6,622 bases of DNA, taken from Auritidibacter sp. Marseille-P8566 (lineage in GTDB: Bacteria; Bacteroidota; Bacteroidia; Flavobacteriales; Flavobacteriaceae). Position 1 is the stretch's first letter, and each line of letters opens with the position of its first letter. Of this stretch, positions 1 through 6,177 are shown piece after piece. Under the pieces are notes generated by a model that saw only the letters and a list, made by a program, of their open reading frames with translations, made no database searches and was not told the origin of the DNA. Made by a program: the position numbers and the translations under genes. Location of the stretch: positions 1-6,622 of the forward strand of contig CALPQA020000105.1 of NCBI GenBank assembly GCA_943325595.2, written 5' to 3'.

Positions 1-1
1 A

Positions 2-625
2 TTTACGCCTAACGGAATTGGCGAATATGCCGGTAAAGCCTTGTTTTTTGAGAAATCTCAAGCAAAGAATATTATATTTTTAAATTTAATTTGCAATGGA
101 ATCCAGGTTATTGTAAGTGTGCTTTTTGGGCTTTTGGGTCTGTGGTATTTAGGATTTGGAAAATGGGTAGTTCTACTTTTAGCAATCGTTTTAGGTTTTG
201 GAATTTTAGGTTTTGGATTAAAGAAAGTCAGAATAAAAGGATATTCAATTGAAAAAATCATAACTAAAATCAATGAAATTCCGAAAAAAATTCATCAAAA
301 AAACAGTTATTTAGCAGTTTGTCGCTACTTGATATTTTCGCATCAATACTACTTATTATTTCTGGCTTTTGATGTACAATTGCCTTATTTTACTTTAATG
401 GCAACCATTGCAGCGGTTTACTTTTTAGCCTCATCATTGCCTACTTTTCAGTTTTTGGATTTTGCCGTAAAAGGAAGTGTTGCCGTTTATTTCTTTGGTT
501 TATTGAATGTGAACGAATGGATTGTAGTATTTATAAGTACTTTAATGTGGTTTTTAAACGTAGTTTTACCAGTACTTATCGGAAGTTATTTTGTGCTAAA
601 TTTTAAATCGAAGTGGAAATCGTAA
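2..625 (+). CDS. Lysylphosphatidylglycerol synthase/flippase-like integral membrane protein, 3' part (start lies before the window)
   Basis: The reading frame is open from base 2, so this is the last 207 residues of a longer protein; the TTG at 41 is internal and not a start. The visible N-terminus reads TPNGIGEYAGKALFF, which matches the conserved P-N-x-IGEY-G-KAL-F loop motif of the LPG-synthase transmembrane region (UPF0104/AglD-like) proteins of Bacteroidota. About five or six hydrophobic membrane segments follow, separated by a short basic loop rich in Lys and Ile around positions 220-300. The family includes proteins that modify or flip lipid-linked substrates in the inner membrane, but members without the soluble aminoacyl-transferase domain, as the end of this one appears to be, mostly have no assigned substrate. 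The gene ends at TAA 623-625, directly abutting the stop of the convergent lipoprotein gene. Family assignment is fairly sure; the function is not. Confidence 0.75.
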   Translation, partial: FTPNGIGEYAGKALFFEKSQAKNIIFLNLICNGIQVIVSVLFGLLGLWYLGFGKWVVLLLAIVLGFGILGFGLKKVRIKGYSIEKIITKINEIPKKIHQKNSYLAVCRYLIFSHQYYLLFLAFDVQLPYFTLMATIAAVYFLASSLPTFQFLDFAVKGSVAVYFFGLLNVNEWIVVFISTLMWFLNVVLPVLIGSYFVLNFKSKWKS

Positions 626-1102
626 TTATTCTATTTTTAAAATAACAGGCAATACAAACTGCGTTTTAACAGGGATTCCTCTTTTTATAGCAGGGTGTAC
701 TTTAGGAAAATCAACTAATCTGGCGTGTAAAATGCTATCAATTTTAATGGTATCATAAGCAATGCTGTCTTTTGGAAATTGAGGTTCAAATTTCATCGTA
801 GCATTTGCAAAAATAGTCACTTTTACTTCAATAGTATCCAATTCTGGATACAAAATAGACAACGTGTCAACGCTTAATTTATCTTGGATGGTTTGGGTTA
901 AAAACGCGAAAAAACAATGTTTTTGCATCGTTCCATCTTTGATTTTTTCGCACTCCGAAAAAGACGGAAATTCATCTACTTCATTCCAATTAATGGCTTT
1001 CATTTCTTTATCTAATAATTCTTTTTTAGACGGTACTTCATTACCAAAATACTGGCATGAAGAAATCATAAAAAGAAGAAGTAAAGCAAGGGCTTTTTTC
1101 AT
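626..1102 (-). CDS. Small lipoprotein with TonB-C-terminal-like domain
   Basis: A 158-residue protein with a lipoprotein signal peptide: two Lys, a Leu-rich core and a lipobox ISSC with the lipidated Cys at residue 16. A pair of cysteines (C51 in FSEC, C63 in KHCF) resembles the FPGCE...CF element that precedes many Bacteroidota TonB C-terminal domains. The last 70 residues fit the TonB_C pattern: alternating beta residues (IEVKVTI), then FPKVHPAIKRGIPV near 132-145, and a final strand TQFVLPVILKI. Unlike a real energy-transducing TonB it has no inner-membrane anchor helix and no Pro-rich periplasm-spanning linker; it would be a lipid-anchored periplasmic or outer-membrane protein. It may therefore bind another envelope protein rather than energise a receptor, which is inference. 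The ATG at 1102-1100 is chosen because the signal peptide begins there and a candidate -7 element lies 23 bases upstream. It is convergent with, and abuts, the membrane-protein gene. Confidence 0.75.
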   Translation of the reverse strand: MKKALALLLLFMISSCQYFGNEVPSKKELLDKEMKAINWNEVDEFPSFSECEKIKDGTMQKHCFFAFLTQTIQDKLSVDTLSILYPELDTIEVKVTIFANATMKFEPQFPKDSIAYDTIKIDSILHARLVDFPKVHPAIKRGIPVKTQFVLPVILKIE

Positions 1103-1125
1103 AATTGGTTGAAAAATTAATAATT

Positions 1126-1133
1126 CAAAAATA
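1126..1133 (-). promoter_or_regulatory. Candidate Bacteroidota -7 promoter element for the lipoprotein gene
   Basis: On the minus strand this reads TATTTTTG, an exact match to the TAnnTTTG -7 element recognised by the Bacteroidota primary sigma factor. It lies 23 bases before the ATG of the lipoprotein gene, a sensible distance. The -33 TTG element is poor: only a TTC is found about 18 bases upstream. In AT-rich DNA such an octamer can occur by chance, so this is a candidate only. Confidence 0.35.
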
Positions 1134-1166
1134 AGGAATTATTTTAATCGAGAACTAAATTTGTCT

Positions 1167-1201
1167 AAAAAAGTAAAACCCTCAATATTTGAGGGTTTTA
1201 C
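1167..1201 (-). terminator. Strong intrinsic terminator of the T9SS surface-protein gene
   Basis: A perfect 12-bp inverted repeat (left arm 1173-1184, right arm 1190-1201, 5-base loop) is followed on the minus strand by six Ts (plus-strand A run 1167-1172). The stem contains a CCCTCA/TGAGGG core, which is GC-rich for this region. It starts 22 bases beyond the TAA of the large gene at 1223 and separates it from the lipoprotein gene downstream. There is no T run on the plus-strand side, so it should work in the minus direction only. Confidence 0.88.
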
Positions 1202-1222
1202 CAAATGTTATTTATAATAAAA

Positions 1223-4200
1223 TTACTTTACTAATAGTTTTTTAACCACTTTCAAATTGGTGTTCGTTTGAACCTCAACAAAATATATCCCAGGATGGAC
1301 TGAAGATAAATCGAGTGTTTCAGTTGCAATTGATTCTCTTGGTTTAACTGTCAAAATCAATTTTCCAATTACATCATATACTGCAATGCTAGCAATTGCA
1401 TTCGAAGTGTCTTTTAATGAAATAGTCACAAAATCGCTTGTTGGATTTGGATAAAACATAAAATTCCCATTTTCAAATTCATTCACCGCTAATTGTGCTA
1501 CAAATTCGGTGTGAAACGTATTGGTGATAATGGCTGGATTATAATCAAAATAAATAGAAGCAGTATTTGGAATGATATCTCCCACAGCATAACCCGGTTT
1601 TGGTTTTATTTTAAATTGAATGTATCCTTTTGAAGCAGTTGGATTAGCCACTGTTGCTGGCAATTGAATATTTTCAAACTTCCAATTTATATTATTTCCT
1701 ATTCTATCCATCACATAGTTGTGACTTGCACTTTCCATTTTTATAGAATTTTCATCCAATCGAGAATCTAAAACATCATTTACTCTAACATCAATAGCAC
1801 TCGCAGTTCCTGTATTTTCAAATCGAATGGTATAATTTAAATAGTCATTTGCTGAAAAGCTAGAATGTAAAATTCGTTCCCCATGTGCTTCCATTTTGTC
1901 GTTTGGATCATACGACCCTACAATTATTTGTGAAACAGAAGCCGCATTATTTGCAGGAACAATATCACCCGTTAAAGGTGTAATGGCTACTGAATTTGTC
2001 AATAAATTACCCAGAGCAACCGTTGGAATTGTTGGAACTTGCATGGTAACGGTAATGGCTCTAACTTCAAATGGCAATAAATTAGTGAAATTATAAGTAA
2101 ATCCTGTTGGAGTAGCAACGGTGCCTGCTTGCGTATTTGCAGTAATTGTAACCCGAGCATCTTTATTAAAAGTAATAGCTCCAGAAGCAACCGGTTGTGT
2201 TCCCAAATTGGTATAAATTACTTTATTTGTATAAGTGAATCCTGGTCTTGGCTGTAACATTGGAACGTTTATTATAGCCAAATCTGCATAATTATTCGTT
2301 ACTGTTACAGGGAAATTATATACTTGCATTCCGGCACCAACAACTACATTTGCATTTGAGTAAGAAGCAGGAGCAACACTGTAATTTGTGGTATAATTAG
2401 AATCGATAGTATAACTGATGTTGTAGGAATTGGAAGGATTAAAATCATAAATATTATACAATCCTCTTGGCGCTATAACATTATGAACGTTTCCGTTATG
2501 ATTTACTTCATAATGAAATTGTCCTAATGGAAAATTTTGCTCGCCAACTTCTTGCGTTCCATTTGCATTGGCATCCAAGAATGCATTCAAACGTAATCCA
2601 GAACAATTGATAGCTCCTTGCGTGGTTGACATTTCAGATATTTTAATATAACCAGCTCTGTTACTAAAATTAGTAGTCATTATTAAATAATACTGCCCTG
2701 GCAATGCATTTAAAATAGTTGGATATTCTGTAGCAGCTGTTGAATAACTACAACTTACAATTTTATCAGCAGTTAATTGACCACTACAAGGTGTTACTGG
2801 ATTTGTAAATGGTCCGTAACAAATATAATCTACGTCTAAATTTCCTGCCGTATTCAAAAAGCTAATGTCTGTACTTTGTTGAATCATCAAATTTATAGTT
2901 CCAGCACTACTAACTGGGAGGTAAAACCAAGTTGGATTGGGTCTTGACCCTAAACAACCATAACTATTACCAGTTTCAGCTTGAATTCCTTGGTGTGTAT
3001 TTGCAAAAGGAACTCCTAAAGCACTGCACAATGAATTGGCTGCATTACAAACATAGGCATTGTTGCAAACGGCATAGGCAATTGCGTTGAATTTATATAT
3101 GTTATCACAAGATGTTGGATTAATTTCTCTAACAAAGATTGTTGTCGATGGTGATTGTGTCCCAACATTAAATACCGCTGGATTTGTAATTGGAACCGTT
3201 TGGTATTGAGCGTTTACAAGCGATGTGTAATATTCTAAAGCATAAGTAGTATTCAATTGCGTCTGAACTGCCGTTAAATTGAACGTAACTACCGTATCAT
3301 TATTATCATCGCATTGCGTCATGTCTGTTAAAACCGCTACAGTCGAAGTGTAAGCATTTGCCACGATTGAAAAACCAACTGTTTGAAATGTTGCATCAGT
3401 AGCGTTACTTACTCTTGCAAAAATAACTTGAGATGCCGTTGTTATGCAATATTGACTTGGATTTGTTATAGGATTTGTATTAGAGATTGCATCCGCTTGG
3501 GAAGTAAAATAAGAAACAGAATACGACGCAGGATTTAAATTTGCTAAAATAATTGGCGTATTTGATGTTAAATTAAAACAAGCTTGTCCATTATTTTGGC
3601 ATTGTGTCAAATTTGTAGGTTGCCCAATTGCTGGGCCGCATGGCAACGTTGAGAAAGAAATTGGTCCTGCCCAAGTACTGTTTCCACTGTTTCCACAAAC
3701 AGTTCTAATGTAGGCATTGTAAATTGTCCCACAAAGTAAATTTGAAATAACGAAAGGACTGCTCGTTGCTATTATTCCTTGACTTGTCGCTGTTGGCGCA
3801 GCAGTTCCTGGTGCTGATGTGTATATTTCATATTGATTAGCTGAACTTGAAGCTGTCCAATTTATTACCGCCGTAGTATTTGTGTTATTTGACACCGATA
3901 GTCCTGTTGGACTTGTACACGTTGTAGCACCGCAAGTTTGAACAAGTAGTACTAATTGAGATATTGAAAAACAACCTGCACTTGATTGAACTCTTACAAA
4001 CAAAACTTGTTGATAGGGAGTACTATTGGTATAAGAAGTTGTTGTTGTTATCGGATTTACATTTGCCTGAGCATTTGTTTGAGACTGAAAATAGGAAACT
4101 GTATATTGATTGTTTGATGAAAAAATAGTATTGTAAGTTGATAGCGGTGCTGATGCTGTTATACCGTTTACAGTTCCGTCTGAATCGCAGACACTAACCG

Positions 4201-4567
4201 TATAAGTAGATACCAATGGGGTTGGGTTTACTATTAAATTGTAGGGAATTATATCAACTAGATTAGTTGTTATATTTAATACTCTTGCAAAAACCAATTG
4301 TGAACCTGTTACAACATTAGTATAGGAATTTGGCAAAGGATTACTTCCAGTTGAAGCATCGCTTTGATTTAAATGATGGGTTATTACGTAATTAAGGGTA
4401 ATTTGTCCTAAAATTTCTCCTGAAATTTGTTGCATCGAAAAGGTTGCATAGCCATCATTATTATCGTCGCAAATTCTATTGTATTGGGTAGGTTGATTTA
4501 GAGTAGTCGCTTGTCCAAATATAAACACAGATGCTAGTAATGTAAATAATAGTAGTAGTTTTTTCAT
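1223..4567 (-). CDS. Large T9SS-exported multidomain surface (adhesin-like) protein with C-terminal sorting domain
   Basis: A 1114-residue protein. Residues 1-20 are a Sec signal peptide (MKKLLLLF... ending FGQA). Four repeats of about 70-85 residues, each opening with a Cys/Asp-rich CDDNND-type motif, lie near 32-98, 125-210, 321-404 and 417-500. A fibronectin type III domain (about 217-310) sits between the second and third. Residues about 503-645 form a Cys-rich domain with YGCLGSRPNPTWFYLP and CSYS motifs, seen in many flavobacterial surface proteins. Residues about 653-755 look like an SdrD-B/Cna-B-type beta domain with a DANANGTQEVGE calcium-loop-like motif. Residues 760-883 are DUF11-like, and 884-1020 (starting GSYDPNDK) match the conserved module common in T9SS cargo (DUF7619-type). 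Residues 1036-1114 are the type A sorting domain: FYPNPT, a GK turn, PGIYFVEV, and VVKKLLVK at the end. The protein should be exported by T9SS and attached to or released from the cell surface. Adhesion is inferred from the architecture, and no enzymatic domain is visible. The gene appears monocistronic, ending at a strong terminator. Confidence 0.9.
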   Translation of the reverse strand: MKKLLLLFTLLASVFIFGQATTLNQPTQYNRICDDNNDGYATFSMQQISGEILGQITLNYVITHHLNQSDASTGSNPLPNSYTNVVTGSQLVFARVLNITTNLVDIIPYNLIVNPTPLVSTYTVSVCDSDGTVNGITASAPLSTYNTIFSSNNQYTVSYFQSQTNAQANVNPITTTTSYTNSTPYQQVLFVRVQSSAGCFSISQLVLLVQTCGATTCTSPTGLSVSNNTNTTAVINWTASSSANQYEIYTSAPGTAAPTATSQGIIATSSPFVISNLLCGTIYNAYIRTVCGNSGNSTWAGPISFSTLPCGPAIGQPTNLTQCQNNGQACFNLTSNTPIILANLNPASYSVSYFTSQADAISNTNPITNPSQYCITTASQVIFARVSNATDATFQTVGFSIVANAYTSTVAVLTDMTQCDDNNDTVVTFNLTAVQTQLNTTYALEYYTSLVNAQYQTVPITNPAVFNVGTQSPSTTIFVREINPTSCDNIYKFNAIAYAVCNNAYVCNAANSLCSALGVPFANTHQGIQAETGNSYGCLGSRPNPTWFYLPVSSAGTINLMIQQSTDISFLNTAGNLDVDYICYGPFTNPVTPCSGQLTADKIVSCSYSTAATEYPTILNALPGQYYLIMTTNFSNRAGYIKISEMSTTQGAINCSGLRLNAFLDANANGTQEVGEQNFPLGQFHYEVNHNGNVHNVIAPRGLYNIYDFNPSNSYNISYTIDSNYTTNYSVAPASYSNANVVVGAGMQVYNFPVTVTNNYADLAIINVPMLQPRPGFTYTNKVIYTNLGTQPVASGAITFNKDARVTITANTQAGTVATPTGFTYNFTNLLPFEVRAITVTMQVPTIPTVALGNLLTNSVAITPLTGDIVPANNAASVSQIIVGSYDPNDKMEAHGERILHSSFSANDYLNYTIRFENTGTASAIDVRVNDVLDSRLDENSIKMESASHNYVMDRIGNNINWKFENIQLPATVANPTASKGYIQFKIKPKPGYAVGDIIPNTASIYFDYNPAIITNTFHTEFVAQLAVNEFENGNFMFYPNPTSDFVTISLKDTSNAIASIAVYDVIGKLILTVKPRESIATETLDLSSVHPGIYFVEVQTNTNLKVVKKLLVK
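1226..1462 (-). other. T9SS type A C-terminal sorting domain (Por secretion tail)
   Basis: This encodes residues 1036-1114 of the large surface protein. It shows the standard order of the sorting tail: FYPNPTSDF, a beta strand VTISL, AVYDVIGK with the Gly-Lys turn, a LDLSSVHPGIYFVEV strand, and a terminal basic KVVKKLLVK. Tails of this type direct cargo through the T9SS translocon and are normally cleaved on export. No T9SS machinery gene lies in the window. Confidence 0.88.
3068..4474 (-). repeat. Four diverged ~70-85-residue protein repeats in the N-terminal half of the T9SS protein
   Basis: Copies lie at about 4474-4274, 4195-3938, 3607-3356 and 3319-3068; the third and fourth are adjacent, and the fibronectin III domain separates the second from the third. 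Shared features, in order, are a Cys-Asp/Asn-rich opening (CDDNND, CDSDG, CQNNG, CDDNND), a strand such as TFNL, an aromatic motif like YSVSYF or YALEYY, a short SQADA or SQTNA helix start, NPIT, and a closing strand VIFARV, VLFVRV or IFVREI. Divergence is high at the DNA level, so these are old repeats rather than recent tandem duplications. The acidic openings could bind calcium, which is inference. Confidence 0.75.
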
Positions 4568-4680
4568 AAAGAAATCATTTAGGTTACAAAAAAATATATT
4601 TGGGCTGCAATGTACATCATTTTTTCAAATAAATAATACCTTGCATGCTGTTGTATAGCCGTTTAAAAGAAATGTGTTTG
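4568..4680. other. 113-bp intergenic region upstream of the T9SS protein
   Basis: This gap separates the stop of the esterase gene from the start of the surface-protein gene, both on the minus strand. I see neither a hairpin-plus-T-run terminator for the esterase nor a full TAnnTTTG -7 element; only partial matches such as TATTTG on the minus strand are present. The surface-protein promoter is expected here but cannot be placed. A four-codon ATG...TGA reading frame ends in an ATGA overlap with the start of the large gene; it is probably chance. Confidence 0.4.
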
Positions 4681-5538
4681 TTATTGTCTTTTGAAAAAAC
4701 TCCAACTTTCTAAAAAAACATCGATGTCTTTGGGGTTATTGTGTTCCCCGTTGATTACTTTTAAAAGGACAACTTCTGGCTTTCCCTTTTCTTTGTAATA
4801 GTATTTTTCAATTGTCTTACCGTCTGAAGGATCAGTGTCTGGCAACATTTCCATAGAAGGTTCTCCTTTATATCCATCTAAAGTCGCCCAATACTGAAAA
4901 GTGTCATTTGTAGAACGAACTAATCCTTTATTCTTTGCAGAAATTCCACCATTATAGGGATTCGTCAAATCATTGGTTCCGTTGATTATCATCACAGGCA
5001 TGGGTACTTTCTTTTCGATGCAATCCATGTTGGTCGAATCGGGTAAATTAGCAACAATTGCGGTAATTCCTTTGAATTTTTCTGGCATAGTCATGGCTAA
5101 TTTATACACCATATGTCCGCCACCAGAAGTTCCGATAGCAAATACTTTTTCAGGATTTATTTTGTATTTTACTACACAATAAGCAATCATTTTAGTAAAG
5201 AAAGTGTCTTCATCAATATTTTCAATATTGGCTACTGCAGGCGCATTTTTCCGACATTCATTCCAATTTTTCAAATAGGCATCAGGAAACAAAACTAATA
5301 GGTTTTCACTTTCTGATAATGCTACTAATTTCGAGGTGCCTTTCATCGATTTTAATCCGTTCCCGCCAGAGCCATGCAAGACAAAAATTAAACTTGAATT
5401 CGTGCTTTTTTTGCTTGGTAAATTAAAATGAAAGCTTCGGTAATGCCCATCAATTAAGATTGAGTCATTTATTACTTGAGCCTTGGCAATCATAAAAAAT
5501 AATAGGAAGGGCAGTAGAACTTTTAATTTGTTTTTCAT
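4681..5538 (-). CDS. Secreted alpha/beta-hydrolase esterase, PHB-depolymerase/feruloyl-esterase (LpqC-like) family
   Basis: A 285-residue protein with a Sec signal peptide (residues 1-20, core LLPFLLFFMI, likely cleavage AKA|QV). The oxyanion-hole motif LHGSGGNG lies at 54-61 and the nucleophile elbow GTSGGGHM at 136-143, giving Ser138. The acid is probably Asp190 in NGTNDLTNPYNGG, a variant of the family's HGTxDxxVPYxGG. The general base is probably His266 in NGEHNNP, where many relatives have GHxWPG. The length is near that of small single-domain members. The enzyme would hydrolyse ester bonds of polymers or plant-derived esters outside the cytoplasm; the substrate cannot be read from sequence, and nothing in the window suggests PHB metabolism. 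It has no T9SS tail, so a periplasmic or Sec-only location is likely. The ATG at 5538 directly begins the signal peptide. It may be transcribed separately from the upstream genes, since a terminator-like hairpin and a candidate -7 element lie just upstream. Confidence 0.83.
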   Translation of the reverse strand: MKNKLKVLLPFLLFFMIAKAQVINDSILIDGHYRSFHFNLPSKKSTNSSLIFVLHGSGGNGLKSMKGTSKLVALSESENLLVLFPDAYLKNWNECRKNAPAVANIENIDEDTFFTKMIAYCVVKYKINPEKVFAIGTSGGGHMVYKLAMTMPEKFKGITAIVANLPDSTNMDCIEKKVPMPVMIINGTNDLTNPYNGGISAKNKGLVRSTNDTFQYWATLDGYKGEPSMEMLPDTDPSDGKTIEKYYYKEKGKPEVVLLKVINGEHNNPKDIDVFLESWSFFKRQ

Positions 5539-5564
5539 GATTCCATTTAATTGAAAATTTCAAT

Positions 5565-5572
5565 CAAAAATA
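5565..5572 (-). promoter_or_regulatory. Candidate Bacteroidota -7 promoter element for the secreted esterase
   Basis: The minus strand reads TATTTTTG, matching TAnnTTTG and identical to the candidate before the lipoprotein gene. It is 26 bases before the esterase ATG. No TTG is present at the expected -33 spacing, so the call rests on one octamer and its position. Confidence 0.35.
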
Positions 5573-5602
5573 GGTAAAATAATTATAGCTTTTGTAAATA
5601 TT

Positions 5603-5634
5603 AAAAAAAGCCCTTCTTTTCAGAAGCTCTTTTT
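5603..5634 (-). terminator. Imperfect terminator-like hairpin downstream of the esterase pseudogene
   Basis: The plus strand reads an A run (5603-5609), then GCCC, TTCT, loop TTTC (5618-5621), AGAAG, CTC and a T run (5630-5634). From the loop outward there are five pairs, a two-by-two mismatch (5611-5612 against 5627-5628), then a G-C pair and five A-T pairs. The minus strand ends with seven Ts. It lies 6 bases after the last stop of the decayed gene and may be the original terminator of the SDR/esterase unit, with two stem positions eroded. The A and T runs on both sides mean it could act in both directions. Confidence 0.6.
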
Positions 5635-5640
5635 GTGCAC

Positions 5641-6166
5641 TTATTTGGCAGTTACAATAAAAGTTAAATTACCACTATTTTTTTCGAAATTTAAATTGTT
5701 TTCTTGCAAACTAGCCACAAGAGCTAAATGTCAACCTGCTGAACTTCCCATTACTACAATTCAATTTGTATCAATTTGGAAACGCTTAGCATTATGAACT
5801 ACATCTAATAACGCAAATTTACATCTTCTACGGCAGCGGTTAGATTTTCTTGATTAACTAAATGATATTCTGTATTGGTTACCGAATTTCTATTTGTAAA
5901 AAAGAACCAAAACTAGTTTGTTGTTCTCAATATCTGTGAATCCAACCTCCAGCATAAACGTTTATTACCAATGGTTTTAACTGGGTTGTCTCTTTTGGAT
6001 AATAGATATCTTATCTACCTTCCCAATATGCAGTTATTGAATATACTATTTTCTTTTGCGCTTTATAATTAATTGGATAATTTACAGAGTCTTGAACTTA
6101 CACAATAACTGAAAAACTCATTGAAAATAAGGGCAATATATTAATTTGTTTCCAATGTAAATGCAT
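5641..6166 (-). pseudogene. Decayed carboxylesterase/BD-FAE-type alpha/beta-hydrolase gene (multiple stops, two frameshifts, apparent internal deletion)
   Basis: Conceptual translation across three minus-strand frames gives a recognisable secreted esterase. It begins at ATG 6166-6164 with a signal-like stretch (INILPLFSMSFSVIV), then DIYYPKETTQLKPLVINVYAGGW (the oxyanion site, normally HGGGW), EQQTSFGSFF, TNRNSVTNTEYHLVNQ, ENLTAAVEDVNFALLDVV, and IVVMGSSAG (nucleophile elbow at 5748-5734) followed by HLALVASL. In-frame stops are at 6098-6100 and 6011-6013 (TAA) and at 5927-5929, 5761-5763 and 5731-5733 (TGA). Reading shifts by one lost base near 5900-5903 and again near 5817, both in T homopolymers of the coding strand. 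After the Ser motif only about 30 codons remain, whereas the family normally has over 100 more carrying the catalytic Asp and His, so an internal deletion is likely. The start is 11 bases after the SDR stop, which points to a former operon. No functional product is expected. Confidence 0.85.
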
Positions 6167-6177
6167 AAATTTCAAAC

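Noticed and set aside
58..273. Minus-strand 71-codon ORF opposite the membrane-protein gene
   Set aside because: Its Pro/Lys-rich repeats come from reading glycine/leucine/phenylalanine codons of the transmembrane segments backwards.
864..1112. 82-codon plus-strand ORF opposite the lipoprotein gene
   Set aside because: It lies almost entirely antisense to a protein with a clear lipobox and TonB-like domain. Its translation shows no family features or plausible upstream signals.
1896..2190. Short ORFs on both strands inside the large surface-protein gene
   Set aside because: They are other-frame readings of a well-supported coding sequence, with low-complexity translations and no start context.
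4567..4582. Four-codon upstream reading frame (ATG ATT TCT TTA TGA) overlapping the start of the surface-protein gene by ATGA
   Set aside because: It is too short to carry information, has no attenuator structure or regulatory codons, and is easily produced by chance in AT-rich DNA.
4610..4665. Small palindromes (ATGTACAT, GCATGC) between the esterase and the surface protein, considered as operator or terminator
   Set aside because: They are only 6-8 bases with no T run and no symmetry beyond the core, so they cannot be told from background.
4973..5298. Two overlapping plus-strand ORFs antisense to the secreted esterase
   Set aside because: They overlap the catalytic motifs of the real gene and encode no recognisable protein.
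5641..6166. Recoding of TGA as Trp or selenocysteine to rescue the esterase reading frame
   Set aside because: Three of the premature stops are TGA, but two others are TAA and there are also two single-base frameshifts and a missing C-terminal half. The intact genes show no in-frame TGA. Pseudogenisation explains everything.
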